This document shows positions 50,934 to 59,404 of a DNA stretch of 64,000 nt, piece by piece. The notes beneath the pieces are model-generated. The model searched no databases. It was not told the DNA's origin and saw only the letters and a list, made by a program, of their open reading frames with translations. A program made the translations under genes and the position numbers. Positions within the stretch are counted from its first letter, which is position 1, and the number at the start of each line of letters is the position of its first letter. The DNA is taken from the NCBI GenBank assembly GCA_947593735.1, contig CANQDT010000003.1, positions 1 through 64,000 of the forward strand, in the 5' to 3' direction. This DNA is from an uncultured Lachnospiraceae bacterium (GTDB lineage Bacteria; Bacillota; Clostridia; Lachnospirales; Lachnospiraceae).

Positions 50934-51497
50934 TCAGATGTTCTCAAGACCATATCCGCCCAGCGCCATCGGATCGGCGCTCGTTCCGGCACAGGTTCCG
51001 GATCCGGCGCTGCCGAAATAAGAACAGGTGCCGGAGCAGATGTAGCGGAAAGAACCGGATGAAGCGGCGGCAAAGCACGTCCGGACGGTTCCGGCAGGAG
51101 AGAACGCGCGCGGGTGTTCCGCGGGTTCCCGGGTCGGCGCTTTGGGCGTTTCCAGATGGAGCGACGCGATATCAGCCAGGTCAAAACCGATTCCGATGTT
51201 CCGCTTCTGTTCGTTGATCAGGCGGAGATAACCGGTCAGCAACCTCTCGTTCAATTTGTGGAGTTTGCCGTAATCCGCTCCCAGGATCAGGGCGAGCAGG
51301 AGCTTTCGCAGCGTCGGGTCGGACGTGTGCGCCAGGACGGACAGCTGCCGGTATTCGGCAAGATAACCGTGAAACTGGAGCCAGGAGGCGAGATCGCCGG
51401 ATTCGTAAAGCTCATAGATGCGTTCTATATCAAAATATCTGCGGAGCCTGTCCATGGTATCAACCGGGACGTCGCACAGGATCAATACTTTTTTCAT
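50934..51497 (-). CDS. Leader-like protein with Gly/Ser/Thr/Cys-rich tail (RiPP-precursor-like or glycosylation substrate)
   Basis: The 187-residue protein has two unequal parts. Residues 1-115 are helical with the motif YESGDLASWLQFHGYLAEYR and Leu-rich helices. Residues 120-187 have low complexity: at least ten Gly, nine Ser, five Thr and four Cys (141, 154, 158, 169), with two SGTC blocks (155-158 and 166-169), and end GGYGLENI. The tail lacks charge and looks like a core peptide or a glycosylated coil rather than a globular domain. The start ATG 51497 follows AGAGGAATCACA. The next gene on the strand is a DxD glycosyltransferase. I infer a modified product; no cyclase, radical SAM enzyme or YcaO is near. 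Confidence 0.6.
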   Translation of the reverse strand: MKKVLILCDVPVDTMDRLRRYFDIERIYELYESGDLASWLQFHGYLAEYRQLSVLAHTSDPTLRKLLLALILGADYGKLHKLNERLLTGYLRLINEQKRNIGIGFDLADIASLHLETPKAPTREPAEHPRAFSPAGTVRTCFAAASSGSFRYICSGTCSYFGSAGSGTCAGTSADPMALGGYGLENI

Positions 51498-51645
51498 TGT
51501 GATTCCTCTAAAAAACCGATTTGTGGATCAACACTGATTCTATCATAATTTTATTGGAAATCCAATGTTTTCTTATGAAAAAATTAACTTTACACTTACA
51601 CGGCAATGTGGTAAATTTATTTCTGTATAAAATTTGTCATATTTT

Positions 51646-51677
51646 CCTGTTTTCAGAAACAGTTTCGCGGAAACAGG
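51646..51677 (+). other. Leader hairpin before the AGCS gene
   Basis: CCTGTTT (51646-51652) pairs with AAACAGG (51671-51677) around an 18-base loop, and the right arm runs into GGAGGG about 30 bases before the start codon. It may be a control element of the transporter mRNA. Confidence 0.35.
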
Positions 51678-51711
51678 AGGGATAGCAGACATTATCAGAG
51701 AAGGAGAAATT

Positions 51712-53229
51712 ATGAATTTCAATACGATCATAGAAGGGATCCGGTCGGTCAATTCGGCGGTCAATCAATTTGTCTGGGGCATTCCGATGCTGATTCTTCT
51801 CGTCGGGACCGGGATTTTTATGACCTGCCTGACAAAAGTGTTTCAGCTGACGCACATAAAATGGTGGCTGAAAAATACGATCGGCGGTATTTTTACAGAC
51901 CGGAACATCACTTCCCACACCGGGAAGGGAGACAAGTCGATTTCCCAGTTCCAGTCCCTCTGTACGGCGCTCGCGGCGACGATCGGGACAGGGAACATTG
52001 TCGGAGTAGCGTCCGCGCTGTTATTTGGAGGTCCGGGCGCTATTTTCTGGATGTGGGTCGTCGCGTTTTTCGGCATGATGACCAACTACTCCGAGAATGT
52101 CCTGGGGATCTATTTCCGCAGGAAGAATGAAAAGGGCGAATGGTGCGGCGGCGCCATGTACTACCTGAGAGACGGGCTCGGATCGAAAAAGAACTGCAAA
52201 TACATAGGGCTCGTCCTCGCCTGCCTGTTTTCGGTCTTTTGTGTGCTGGCGTCCTTCGGCATCGGCAATATGAGCCAGGTCAATTCCATTGCGGGGAATG
52301 TGAAGAACGCGTTCCATATCGACAGCAAAATAACAGGGATCGTCCTGATGGTTGTCGCCGGTCTTGTTATCATCGGCGGGCTGAAACGGATTGCGTCCGT
52401 TACGGAAAAGCTGGTTCCGTTTATGGCGATCGCTTATATCCTTGGGACGCTGATCATCTGCCTGACCAATATCAGCCAGTGGGGCGCGGCGATCCGTTCC
52501 ATTTTCCATTTCGCGTTCAGCACGGAAGCAATGTGGGGCGGCGTTACCGGTTCGGTTATCAAATGGGCGATCACATGGGGAATGAAACGGGGCGTGTTCT
52601 CGAATGAAGCGGGTCTCGGTTCCTCCGTCATGGTTCATTCCAATTCCAATGTCAGGGAGCCTGTCCGTCAGGGAATGTGGGGGATCTTTGAAGTATTCGC
52701 GGATACCATCGTCGTCTGTACGCTCACCGCGTTTACGGTACTGACGTCCGGGCTTGTCAATCTGGAAACCGGAAGGATACTGAGCGACAGCGAGGGCTCC
52801 GCGCTGGTCGCCGAGGCGTTCGGTCTGCATTTCGGCGTATGGGGCGCCCGGTTTATCGCGATCTCCATTCTGCTTTTCGCGTTTTCTACGGTGCTCGGCT
52901 GGAGCCATTATGGGACGAAAGCGTTTGAATTTCTGTTCGGGACGAAAGCGACGACCGTTTACCGGATCATCTTCGTCGCGTTCATTTATGTGGGCGCGAC
53001 CATGAAAATGGGACTGGCGTGGGATCTTTCCGATACGTTCAACGGTCTTATGGCGATCCCCAACCTGATCGGCGTGATCACGCTGTCGCCGATCGTCTAT
53101 CATATTACAAAGAATTATGTATCCCGTGCGCTGAAGAAAGAGAAGATCGAGCCGATGCTGTCCGCGATCCCGGAGATCCAGGAGGAGCAGGCGGCTGCCG
53201 TGAAAGCGGAAGGATATTATGAGAAATAA
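51712..53229 (+). CDS. Sodium:alanine/glycine symporter, AGCS family
   Basis: The 505-residue product has about 11 membrane helices of the AGCS family: VNQFVWGIPMLILLVGTGIF, SLCTALAATIGTGNIVGVAS, GGPGAIFWMWVVAFFGMMTN, GAMYYLRDGLG, RGVFSNEAGLGSSVMVHSNS and GWSHYGTKAFEFLFG. It imports alanine or glycine with Na+. I take ATG 51712 behind AAGGAG; the longer frame starting at 51634 is not supported. No riboswitch is recognised in the 5' region, only a hairpin at 51646-51677. It is monocistronic, 31 bp from the DegV gene. Confidence 0.93.
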   Translation: MNFNTIIEGIRSVNSAVNQFVWGIPMLILLVGTGIFMTCLTKVFQLTHIKWWLKNTIGGIFTDRNITSHTGKGDKSISQFQSLCTALAATIGTGNIVGVASALLFGGPGAIFWMWVVAFFGMMTNYSENVLGIYFRRKNEKGEWCGGAMYYLRDGLGSKKNCKYIGLVLACLFSVFCVLASFGIGNMSQVNSIAGNVKNAFHIDSKITGIVLMVVAGLVIIGGLKRIASVTEKLVPFMAIAYILGTLIICLTNISQWGAAIRSIFHFAFSTEAMWGGVTGSVIKWAITWGMKRGVFSNEAGLGSSVMVHSNSNVREPVRQGMWGIFEVFADTIVVCTLTAFTVLTSGLVNLETGRILSDSEGSALVAEAFGLHFGVWGARFIAISILLFAFSTVLGWSHYGTKAFEFLFGTKATTVYRIIFVAFIYVGATMKMGLAWDLSDTFNGLMAIPNLIGVITLSPIVYHITKNYVSRALKKEKIEPMLSAIPEIQEEQAAAVKAEGYYEK

Positions 53230-53260
53230 ACGACGGAACGGATGAAAGAAAGGAAAAGCG

Positions 53261-54148
53261 ATGAGTGAATATGTGATCAGCTGCGGTTCTACCGTGGATC
53301 TGACAGAAGAACATCTGAACGAGCGGAAACTTGATTATCTGTGTTTTCATTATGAACTGGACGGTGTAGTGTATGAGGATGACCTTGGGAAGACCATGCC
53401 GCTGGATGAATTTTACCGCGCGATGGAACAGGGCGCGCAGACCCGCACATCGCAGATCAACGCGGAAGAGTTTATCGCGCATTTTGAAGGATTCCTGGAG
53501 GATGGGAAGGATATCCTCCATGTGTGCCTGTCGTCGGGGATTTCCGGCGTGATCAATTCCGCGATGATCGCGAAGGAAGAACTGGAAAACCGCTATCCGG
53601 GAAGAAAGGTGCTGATCGTCGATTCGCTCGGCGCGTCTTCCGGATATGGCTTGCTTATGGATCAACTCGCGGATCTGAGGGACGAGGGTCGTTCCATAGA
53701 CGAAGTATACGAGTGGGCGATGGCAAACAGGCTGAAGATGCACCACTGGTTTTTCTCTACGGATCTGACATTTTATATCAGAGGCGGAAGGATTTCCAAA
53801 ACGGCAGGAGCGATCGGCGGGATACTGAATATCTGCCCGCTGCTCAATATGGACAATCTGGGACGGCTGATCCCGCGCTACAAGATCCGGACCAAAAAGA
53901 AGGTATTCCGCGCCATTGTGGACAAGATGGAGGAACACGCGGAGGGCGGTCTCGGATATTCCGGCAAGTGCTATATGTCCCATTCCGCCTGTTATGAGGA
54001 CGCGCGCGCGGTGGCAGATATGATCGAAGCCCGGTTTCCGAACCTGAAAGGACCGGTGGAGATCAATGACATCGGGACGACGATCGGGAGCCACACAGGT
54101 TCCGGTACCGTTGCCGTCTTCTTCTGGGGAAGCGAACGGGTCGACTGA
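53261..54148 (+). CDS. DegV-family fatty-acid-binding protein
   Basis: The 295-residue product has the DegV fold: EYVISCGSTVDLTEEHLNER, TRTSQINAEEF, LHVCLSSGISGVINSAMIAK and RGGRISKTAGAIGGILNICP. DegV proteins (FakB) hold a fatty acid for phosphorylation by FakA in uptake of outside fatty acids. FakA (DAK family) is not in the window. The start ATG 53261 lies behind GAAAGGAAAAGCG, 31 bp after the AGCS gene. Confidence 0.9.
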   Translation: MSEYVISCGSTVDLTEEHLNERKLDYLCFHYELDGVVYEDDLGKTMPLDEFYRAMEQGAQTRTSQINAEEFIAHFEGFLEDGKDILHVCLSSGISGVINSAMIAKEELENRYPGRKVLIVDSLGASSGYGLLMDQLADLRDEGRSIDEVYEWAMANRLKMHHWFFSTDLTFYIRGGRISKTAGAIGGILNICPLLNMDNLGRLIPRYKIRTKKKVFRAIVDKMEEHAEGGLGYSGKCYMSHSACYEDARAVADMIEARFPNLKGPVEINDIGTTIGSHTGSGTVAVFFWGSERVD

Positions 54149-54180
54149 CCGCGTAAGGAAGAAGACAGGAGGAATGGAGC

Positions 54181-55110
54181 ATGAATGTTACGGAATTGAT
54201 GGAGACGCTGGCGGTATTGTTCGCGATCCTGATCCTCGGATATGCCGCGGGGAAATGGAAGATCATAGACGAAAAAGGGCAGAAGGCGTTCTCCCGGTAT
54301 ATCGCGAGGATCGCGTCTCCGTTTCTCATTCTTTCGTCCGTGGCGAGTGACAACCTGACCGGCGAAAAAAGCGGGATCTTTCTTGTTTTGCTTGCCGGGA
54401 TTGGATTGTACGCGGTCATGCCGCTGCTCGCGAAGCTGCTCGTACTGCCGTTTCGCGTGCCGAAGGGCGACCGCGTGGTCTATGAGATGATGTATATTTT
54501 TTCCAACGCGGCATTTCTCGCTTTTCCCGTGATCCGTACCATGTACGGGGATCAGGGCGTATTTTACGCGGCGATTATCAATATCCCTTTTAATCTATGC
54601 ATTTATTCTTATGGGGTTTATTCCCTGATGAAAAGCGACGGAAACGGCGGCGGGTCCGTTCCGCTCAGGCGTATGGTGAATCCGGGCGTGCTGGCGGCGG
54701 CGCTTGCCATGCTGATTTATCTGTGCGGCATACCGGTTCCGCGCCTGGCGGTGGAATTTTTTTCGATGATCGGGGAGACGACCATTCCGCTCTCGATGCT
54801 GGTGATCGGTGTGGCGCTGTCCTTTCTGGATCTCAGGGAATTATTCACGGAACCGAGGATCTATCTGTTCGCGGCGGTCCGCCTGCTTGTGCTTCCGATA
54901 GTGACCTGCCTGGTCCTCCGGCTGTTTATCCGAGATAACCTGCTGATCGCTGTTGTAGCGCTGATCCAGGCGATGCCGTCCGGGACGTTGAACCAGGTGT
55001 TGAGTACCGAATATGGAGGAAACAGCCGGCTGGCGGCAAAAGGGGTATTTTTCAGCACGCTCTGCTGTATTGTTACGATTCCCTTTGTCGCATGGCTCCT
55101 GTTGATATAA
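54181..55110 (+). CDS. AEC-family (auxin-efflux-carrier-type) permease
   Basis: The 309-residue product has about 10 hydrophobic helices in the AEC layout: LAVLFAILILGYAAGKWKII, KAFSRYIARIASPFLILSSV, IFSNAAFLAFPVIRTMYGDQ, LSMLVIGVALSFLD and QAMPSGTLNQVLSTEYGG. AEC proteins carry dicarboxylates, malonate or other organic acids. The two NxxxP/G crossover features are present. It follows the DegV gene by 32 bp and precedes folC by 65 bp. The substrate cannot be told. Confidence 0.88.
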   Translation: MNVTELMETLAVLFAILILGYAAGKWKIIDEKGQKAFSRYIARIASPFLILSSVASDNLTGEKSGIFLVLLAGIGLYAVMPLLAKLLVLPFRVPKGDRVVYEMMYIFSNAAFLAFPVIRTMYGDQGVFYAAIINIPFNLCIYSYGVYSLMKSDGNGGGSVPLRRMVNPGVLAAALAMLIYLCGIPVPRLAVEFFSMIGETTIPLSMLVIGVALSFLDLRELFTEPRIYLFAAVRLLVLPIVTCLVLRLFIRDNLLIAVVALIQAMPSGTLNQVLSTEYGGNSRLAAKGVFFSTLCCIVTIPFVAWLLLI

Positions 55111-55175
55111 GTATGGGATGATCCGGGATGCGGCGTGCTTCGCCGGATCCCGGTATTGTGAGAAATGAGGAAAAA

Positions 55176-56480
55176 ATGAATTATCAGGAAGCGTTGGAAC
55201 TGATCGGTAAGGCGGAGCGGTTCGGCATTGTACCCGGTCTGGAACGGATTGCCTGCCTGCTCGCGCTGCTCGGCGATCCGCAGAAACAGTGCAGGGTCAT
55301 CCACATCGCCGGCACCAATGGAAAAGGTTCGATCCTCGCTTATCTGGATGGGATCTTCCGGGAAGCGGGATATTCGGTTGGACGATATATCTCTCCGAGT
55401 ATTTTCCACTACCGGGAGCGGTTCCAGATGAACGGGACCGATATTTCGGAGGAAGAATTTGCCTCCTGCATGGAGCGGGTGCAGGAAGCGTGCGACCGGA
55501 TGCGGGCGGACGGAAAAGAGCATCCGACCGTATATGAACTGGAAACAGCGGTCAGCTTTCTTTATTTCGCGGAAAAAAAGGCGGATCTTGTCCTGCTGGA
55601 GACCGGGATGGGCGGAAGGCTGGACGCCACAAATGTGATCGCGGATCCGCTGTGCGAGGTCATCGCGTCGGTGAGCATGGATCATATGCAGTATCTTGGC
55701 GACACGCTCGAAAAGATCGCATGGGAAAAAGCCGGGATCATCAAACCGGGATCGGTCGTGGTAGCGGCTCCGAATGACCGGCGGGTGAGAACGGTACTGG
55801 AACAGGTATGCCGGGAACGGCGGGCGGAATTATACGAAACGCGGGATGACGCGGAACGGATCTCGGCGGACCTTACCGGACAGATATTCCGGTATCAGGG
55901 CGAATGTTACCGCCTGCGGATGCTCGGGGACCATCAGATACAAAACGCGGTCACGGCAATAGAAACGGTCCGCAGGATACCGGATTATCCGGTCACCCCG
56001 GAACAGATAAAGGCGGGTATGGAGAAAACCATATGGAAAGGCAGGTTTGAGGTGCTCGGCACGGATCCGGTTTTCATCCGCGACGGCGCGCATAATGAGG
56101 ATGCGGCGCTCCGGCTGAGGGATGCGCTGAAACGGTATCTGGCAGGCGATCGGCTGATCTATATTATGGGAGTTTTCGCGGATAAGGAATATGAGAAAAT
56201 GGCGGCTGTGACAGCGCCTCTTGCCAGCGAGATCTACACAATCACGCCGGATCATCCGAGAGCGCTCCCGGCGGAGCGGCTTGCGGAAACAGCGCGGAAG
56301 TACTGCGGCAATGTGACAGCGGCGGAGACGCTGGAAAACGCGGTGCGGCTCGCGCGCAGGGCGGCGGCGCGTTACGGGACGGACCGGTCCGCCATAGTGG
56401 TATTTGGTTCGCTGTCGTTCCTCGGCAGGCTGGAGGCGTTGATGGACGAGAGTGGAATGGAGAAAGAGCGATTATCATGA
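55176..56480 (+). CDS. folC: Folylpolyglutamate/dihydrofolate synthase FolC
   Basis: The 434-residue product has the Mur-ligase fold: HIAGTNGKGSILAYLDGIFR (P-loop), LLETGMGGRLDATNVI, SMDHMQYLGDTLEKIAWEKA, ending in a C-terminal domain with FVFI-type strands (VFIRDGAHNEDAALRLRDAL). It adds glutamate to dihydropteroate and to folates. The start ATG 55176 follows AATGAGGAAAAA. The stop overlaps folP by 4 bp (ATGA), so folate genes are coupled. Confidence 0.94.
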   Translation: MNYQEALELIGKAERFGIVPGLERIACLLALLGDPQKQCRVIHIAGTNGKGSILAYLDGIFREAGYSVGRYISPSIFHYRERFQMNGTDISEEEFASCMERVQEACDRMRADGKEHPTVYELETAVSFLYFAEKKADLVLLETGMGGRLDATNVIADPLCEVIASVSMDHMQYLGDTLEKIAWEKAGIIKPGSVVVAAPNDRRVRTVLEQVCRERRAELYETRDDAERISADLTGQIFRYQGECYRLRMLGDHQIQNAVTAIETVRRIPDYPVTPEQIKAGMEKTIWKGRFEVLGTDPVFIRDGAHNEDAALRLRDALKRYLAGDRLIYIMGVFADKEYEKMAAVTAPLASEIYTITPDHPRALPAERLAETARKYCGNVTAAETLENAVRLARRAAARYGTDRSAIVVFGSLSFLGRLEALMDESGMEKERLS

Positions 56481-57307
56481 TCATTGCCGGAAAACAATTT
56501 GATCTGGAAAAGAACAGCTATATCATGGGTATCTTGAATGTCACCCCGGATTCCTTTTCGGACGGCGGGGCGTATCGTTCGGTGGACGCCGCGCTCAGAC
56601 AGGCGGAGCGGATGATCCGGGAGGGCGCGTCCATCCTTGATATCGGAGGGGAATCCACGCGTCCCGGATATGAACCGGTTTCCGCCGGAGAGGAACTGGA
56701 ACGGGTCATTCCGGTGATCGAAGCGATCGCCCGGCGGTTTGACGTTGCCCTTTCCCTGGACACGTACAAGCCGGAGGTGGCAGAAGAAGGGCTTCGCGCC
56801 GGCGTCCATATGCTCAACGATATCTGGGGGCTGAAACGGGAGAAAAAAATGGCGGAGGTCGCCGCGGCGGCGCGCGTTCCGATCTGCCTTACGCATAATC
56901 GGAGCCGCGTGGAAGAAGGCGCGGGGATGGACCGGCTTTGCAGGGAGCTTGCGGAATCGGTTTCCATTGCGCTGCGGGCAGGGATCCGGCAGGAAAATAT
57001 CATAGTTGATCCGGGGATCGGGTTTGGAAAAAATACGGAGCAGAATCTGGAGGCAATGAAGCATCTCGGGCAGATGAAGCGGCTGGGATATCCGGTTTTG
57101 CTTGCCGCTTCCCGGAAATCGGTGATCGGACAGGCCCTGGATCTGCCGGTCGACCAGAGGGAGGAAGGAACCATCGCGACGACGGTATACGGATATCTTG
57201 CCGGGGCAAGGATCTTCCGGGTACACGACGTCGGGGCGAACGCGCGGGCGCTTCGCATGGTGGAAGCAATAGAAAGGGCGCAGGAAAATGGATCAGATAC
57301 GGATTGA
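56477..57307 (+). CDS. folP: Dihydropteroate synthase FolP
   Basis: The 276-residue product has the TIM-barrel signatures YIMGILNVTPDSFSDGG and DIGGESTRPGYEPVSAGEEL, with the pterin pocket DPGIGFGKNTEQNLEAM and the LAASRKSVIG loop. It joins pABA to dihydropterin pyrophosphate and is the sulfonamide target. It overlaps folC by 4 bp and folBK by 20 bp. Confidence 0.96.
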   Translation: MIIAGKQFDLEKNSYIMGILNVTPDSFSDGGAYRSVDAALRQAERMIREGASILDIGGESTRPGYEPVSAGEELERVIPVIEAIARRFDVALSLDTYKPEVAEEGLRAGVHMLNDIWGLKREKKMAEVAAAARVPICLTHNRSRVEEGAGMDRLCRELAESVSIALRAGIRQENIIVDPGIGFGKNTEQNLEAMKHLGQMKRLGYPVLLAASRKSVIGQALDLPVDQREEGTIATTVYGYLAGARIFRVHDVGANARALRMVEAIERAQENGSDTD

Positions 57308-58139
57308 AAATTTGGAATTGTTCTGCAATCACGGAGCGAAGCCGGAAGAAAACGTACTCGGACAGAAGTTTTACGTATCGGCGACGCTTCATCTTGATAC
57401 GAGAAAAGCCGGGCTGACCGATGATCTGGCTGCGTCAGCCCATTACGGCAAAGTCAGCCGCCGGATAAAGGCGGTCATGGAGAACAATACGTATCAGCTG
57501 ATCGAACGGTGCGCCGAGGTGTTGGCGCGGACGATCCTTCTGGAATTTCCGTCTGTTCAGGGGATTGACCTGGAAGTAAAGAAGCCGTGGGCGCCGATCG
57601 GGCTTCCGGTGGAATACGTTTCGGTATGCGTCCACCGGCGCTGGCATACCGTTTATCTCAGCATCGGCTCCAATATGGGCGACCGCAGGGGATATCTGGA
57701 TCTTGCCGTGGAACGGTTATCCGGGATGGAGGAGGTCCGCGTGACAAAGAAATCGGATTATATCGTGACCAAACCGTATGGCAATGTGGAGCAGGAAGAT
57801 TTCCTGAACGGATGCCTGGAGCTCCGGACGCTGCTTTCCCCGCACGAACTGCTCGCCGCCCTTCATGAAATAGAAGCGATGGCGGGAAGGGAGCGCAAGA
57901 TCCGCTGGGGTCCGAGAACGCTCGATCTGGATATCCTGCTCTATGACGACCGGATCCTGGATTCGAAAACTCTGACGATCCCGCACAGAGAGATGCATCT
58001 GCGCCGGTTCGTCCTGGAACCGCTGTCTTCGATCGCGCCTTATGCCGTGCATCCGTTGTACCATTGTTCGGTACAGGAATTGTGGGAACGCCTGCAGGCG
58101 GGCGAAACCGGAGAGAATACTGTCGAAAAGGGAAAGTAG
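57288..58139 (+). CDS. folBK: FolB-FolK fusion: dihydroneopterin aldolase and HPPK
   Basis: This 283-residue product joins two enzymes. Residues 1-120 are FolB (RIENLELFCNHGAKPEENVL, AHYGKVSRRIKAVMENNTYQ), and residues 121-283 are FolK (VYLSIGSNMGDRRGYLDLAV, NVEQEDFLNGCLELRTLLSP, GRERKIRWGPRTLDLDILLY, HREMHLRRFVLEPL). FolB cleaves dihydroneopterin and FolK adds pyrophosphate, so two steps run in one chain. The gene begins within folP. With folC and folP it forms a coupled cluster; folE is not here. Confidence 0.95.
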   Translation: MDQIRIENLELFCNHGAKPEENVLGQKFYVSATLHLDTRKAGLTDDLAASAHYGKVSRRIKAVMENNTYQLIERCAEVLARTILLEFPSVQGIDLEVKKPWAPIGLPVEYVSVCVHRRWHTVYLSIGSNMGDRRGYLDLAVERLSGMEEVRVTKKSDYIVTKPYGNVEQEDFLNGCLELRTLLSPHELLAALHEIEAMAGRERKIRWGPRTLDLDILLYDDRILDSKTLTIPHREMHLRRFVLEPLSSIAPYAVHPLYHCSVQELWERLQAGETGENTVEKGK

Positions 58140-58146
58140 GGGAATC

Positions 58147-59277
58147 ATGGATTTAAAGGAAATACGGGAAGACATTGACCGCGTGGACCGGGAGATCGTC
58201 CAGCTGTTTGAGAAACGCATGGAGTTGGCGAGCAAGGTCGCGGAGTACAAGCGGTCGGTCGGAAAACCGATCTTGGACAAAGAAAGGGAAAATGAAAAAA
58301 TACAGGCATTGATGGCGATTGCGTCGAACCGCTTTAATGAGATCGGGATCAAGGAGCTGTTTACGCAGATCATGTCCATCAGCCGCCTGTACCAATATCA
58401 GCTGCTCGCAAATGAAGATTTTACGCTGGAAAAAAGTTTTCAGCGCCTGGACAGCCTGCCGGTGGACGCGACGACAAAAGTCTGTTTCCAGGGAGTGCCC
58501 GGCGCGTTCAGCGAGGAGGCGCTGATCCGTTTTTTCGGGGAGAACGTCGAGCGGTACCATGTGACGGAATTTAAGGATATCATGCGGGCGGTCCAGCAGG
58601 AGGAAGCGGATTACGGGGTGCTTCCGATCGAAAATTCATCCGCGGGGACAGTCGGCGGTATTTATGAGCTGCTGATGGAATATAATAACCTTACAATCGT
58701 CGGGCAGCAGATCGTCAAGGTCAGCCACGCGCTTCTCGGGACGGAGGGAACCGACCTTTCGACCATTGAGCGCGTCTATTCCCATCCGCAGGGGCTGCTC
58801 CAGTGCGCGCAGTTTTTGAGCCAATATCCCTGGGACCAGATCGAACTTCCCAATACCGCGATCGCGGCGGAAAAGGTCAAACGGGATCAGGATGTGAGAA
58901 AGGCGGCGATCGCCAGCGAGCGGGCGGCGGAAATTTACGGCTTGAACGTCATCCGGCGCGCGATCAACCATAATCCCAATAACGCGACCCGGTTCATTGT
59001 CCTTTCCAATCGGAATATTTATCAGAAGGACGCGCGCAAGATCAGCATCAGCTTTACGCTTCCCCATGAAAGCGGGAGCCTGTATAAGATACTGGCGCAT
59101 TTTATATTCAACAATGTGAATATGAACCATATCGAATCCAGACCGCTGGAGCATAAGCAGTGGGAGTACCGCTTTTTTATCGATATCGATGGGAATTTGA
59201 ATGATACCAATGTGAGAAACGCCCTGCACGGGATCCGGCAGGAGACGGCGGAATTCCGCATCATCGGCAATTATTAG
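58147..59277 (+). CDS. pheA: Bifunctional chorismate mutase/prephenate dehydratase PheA
   Basis: The 376-residue product has an AroQ chorismate mutase (about 1-90; DLKEIREDIDRVDREIVQLF), a prephenate dehydratase domain (about 105-285; VCFQGVPGAFSEEALIRFFG, GVLPIENSSAGTVGGIYELL) and an ACT domain (about 295-375; FTLPHESGSLYKILAHF, NHIESRPLEHKQWEYRFFID). It makes phenylpyruvate from chorismate, with phenylalanine feedback through the ACT domain. The start ATG 58147 lies behind AGGGG. It is 7 bp after folBK. Confidence 0.95.
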   Translation: MDLKEIREDIDRVDREIVQLFEKRMELASKVAEYKRSVGKPILDKERENEKIQALMAIASNRFNEIGIKELFTQIMSISRLYQYQLLANEDFTLEKSFQRLDSLPVDATTKVCFQGVPGAFSEEALIRFFGENVERYHVTEFKDIMRAVQQEEADYGVLPIENSSAGTVGGIYELLMEYNNLTIVGQQIVKVSHALLGTEGTDLSTIERVYSHPQGLLQCAQFLSQYPWDQIELPNTAIAAEKVKRDQDVRKAAIASERAAEIYGLNVIRRAINHNPNNATRFIVLSNRNIYQKDARKISISFTLPHESGSLYKILAHFIFNNVNMNHIESRPLEHKQWEYRFFIDIDGNLNDTNVRNALHGIRQETAEFRIIGNY

Positions 59278-59332
59278 GAGAGATGAAGTGAGGTTTTGCC
59301 ACGCCGAATCTGGACGGGAAATTGGAAAAAAC

Positions 59333-59361
59333 TTGACTTTTTTTTCATCTGAGAATAGAAT
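59333..59361 (+). promoter_or_regulatory. Promoter of livJ
   Basis: TTGACT (59333-59338), 17 bases, TAGAAT (59356-59361), about 44 bases before ATG 59405. Confidence 0.75.
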
Positions 59362-59404
59362 AGCACTGTTGGAATTTAAAATTATGATGAAAGAGGGACT
59401 TGCT

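Noticed and set aside
51560..51711. Glycine riboswitch before the AGCS gene
   Set aside because: The leader is too short and lacks the two conserved aptamer cores; only one simple hairpin is present.
52021..53103. 360-residue minus-strand frame over the AGCS transporter gene
   Set aside because: Highly charged sequence complementary to hydrophobic codons; no start signal.
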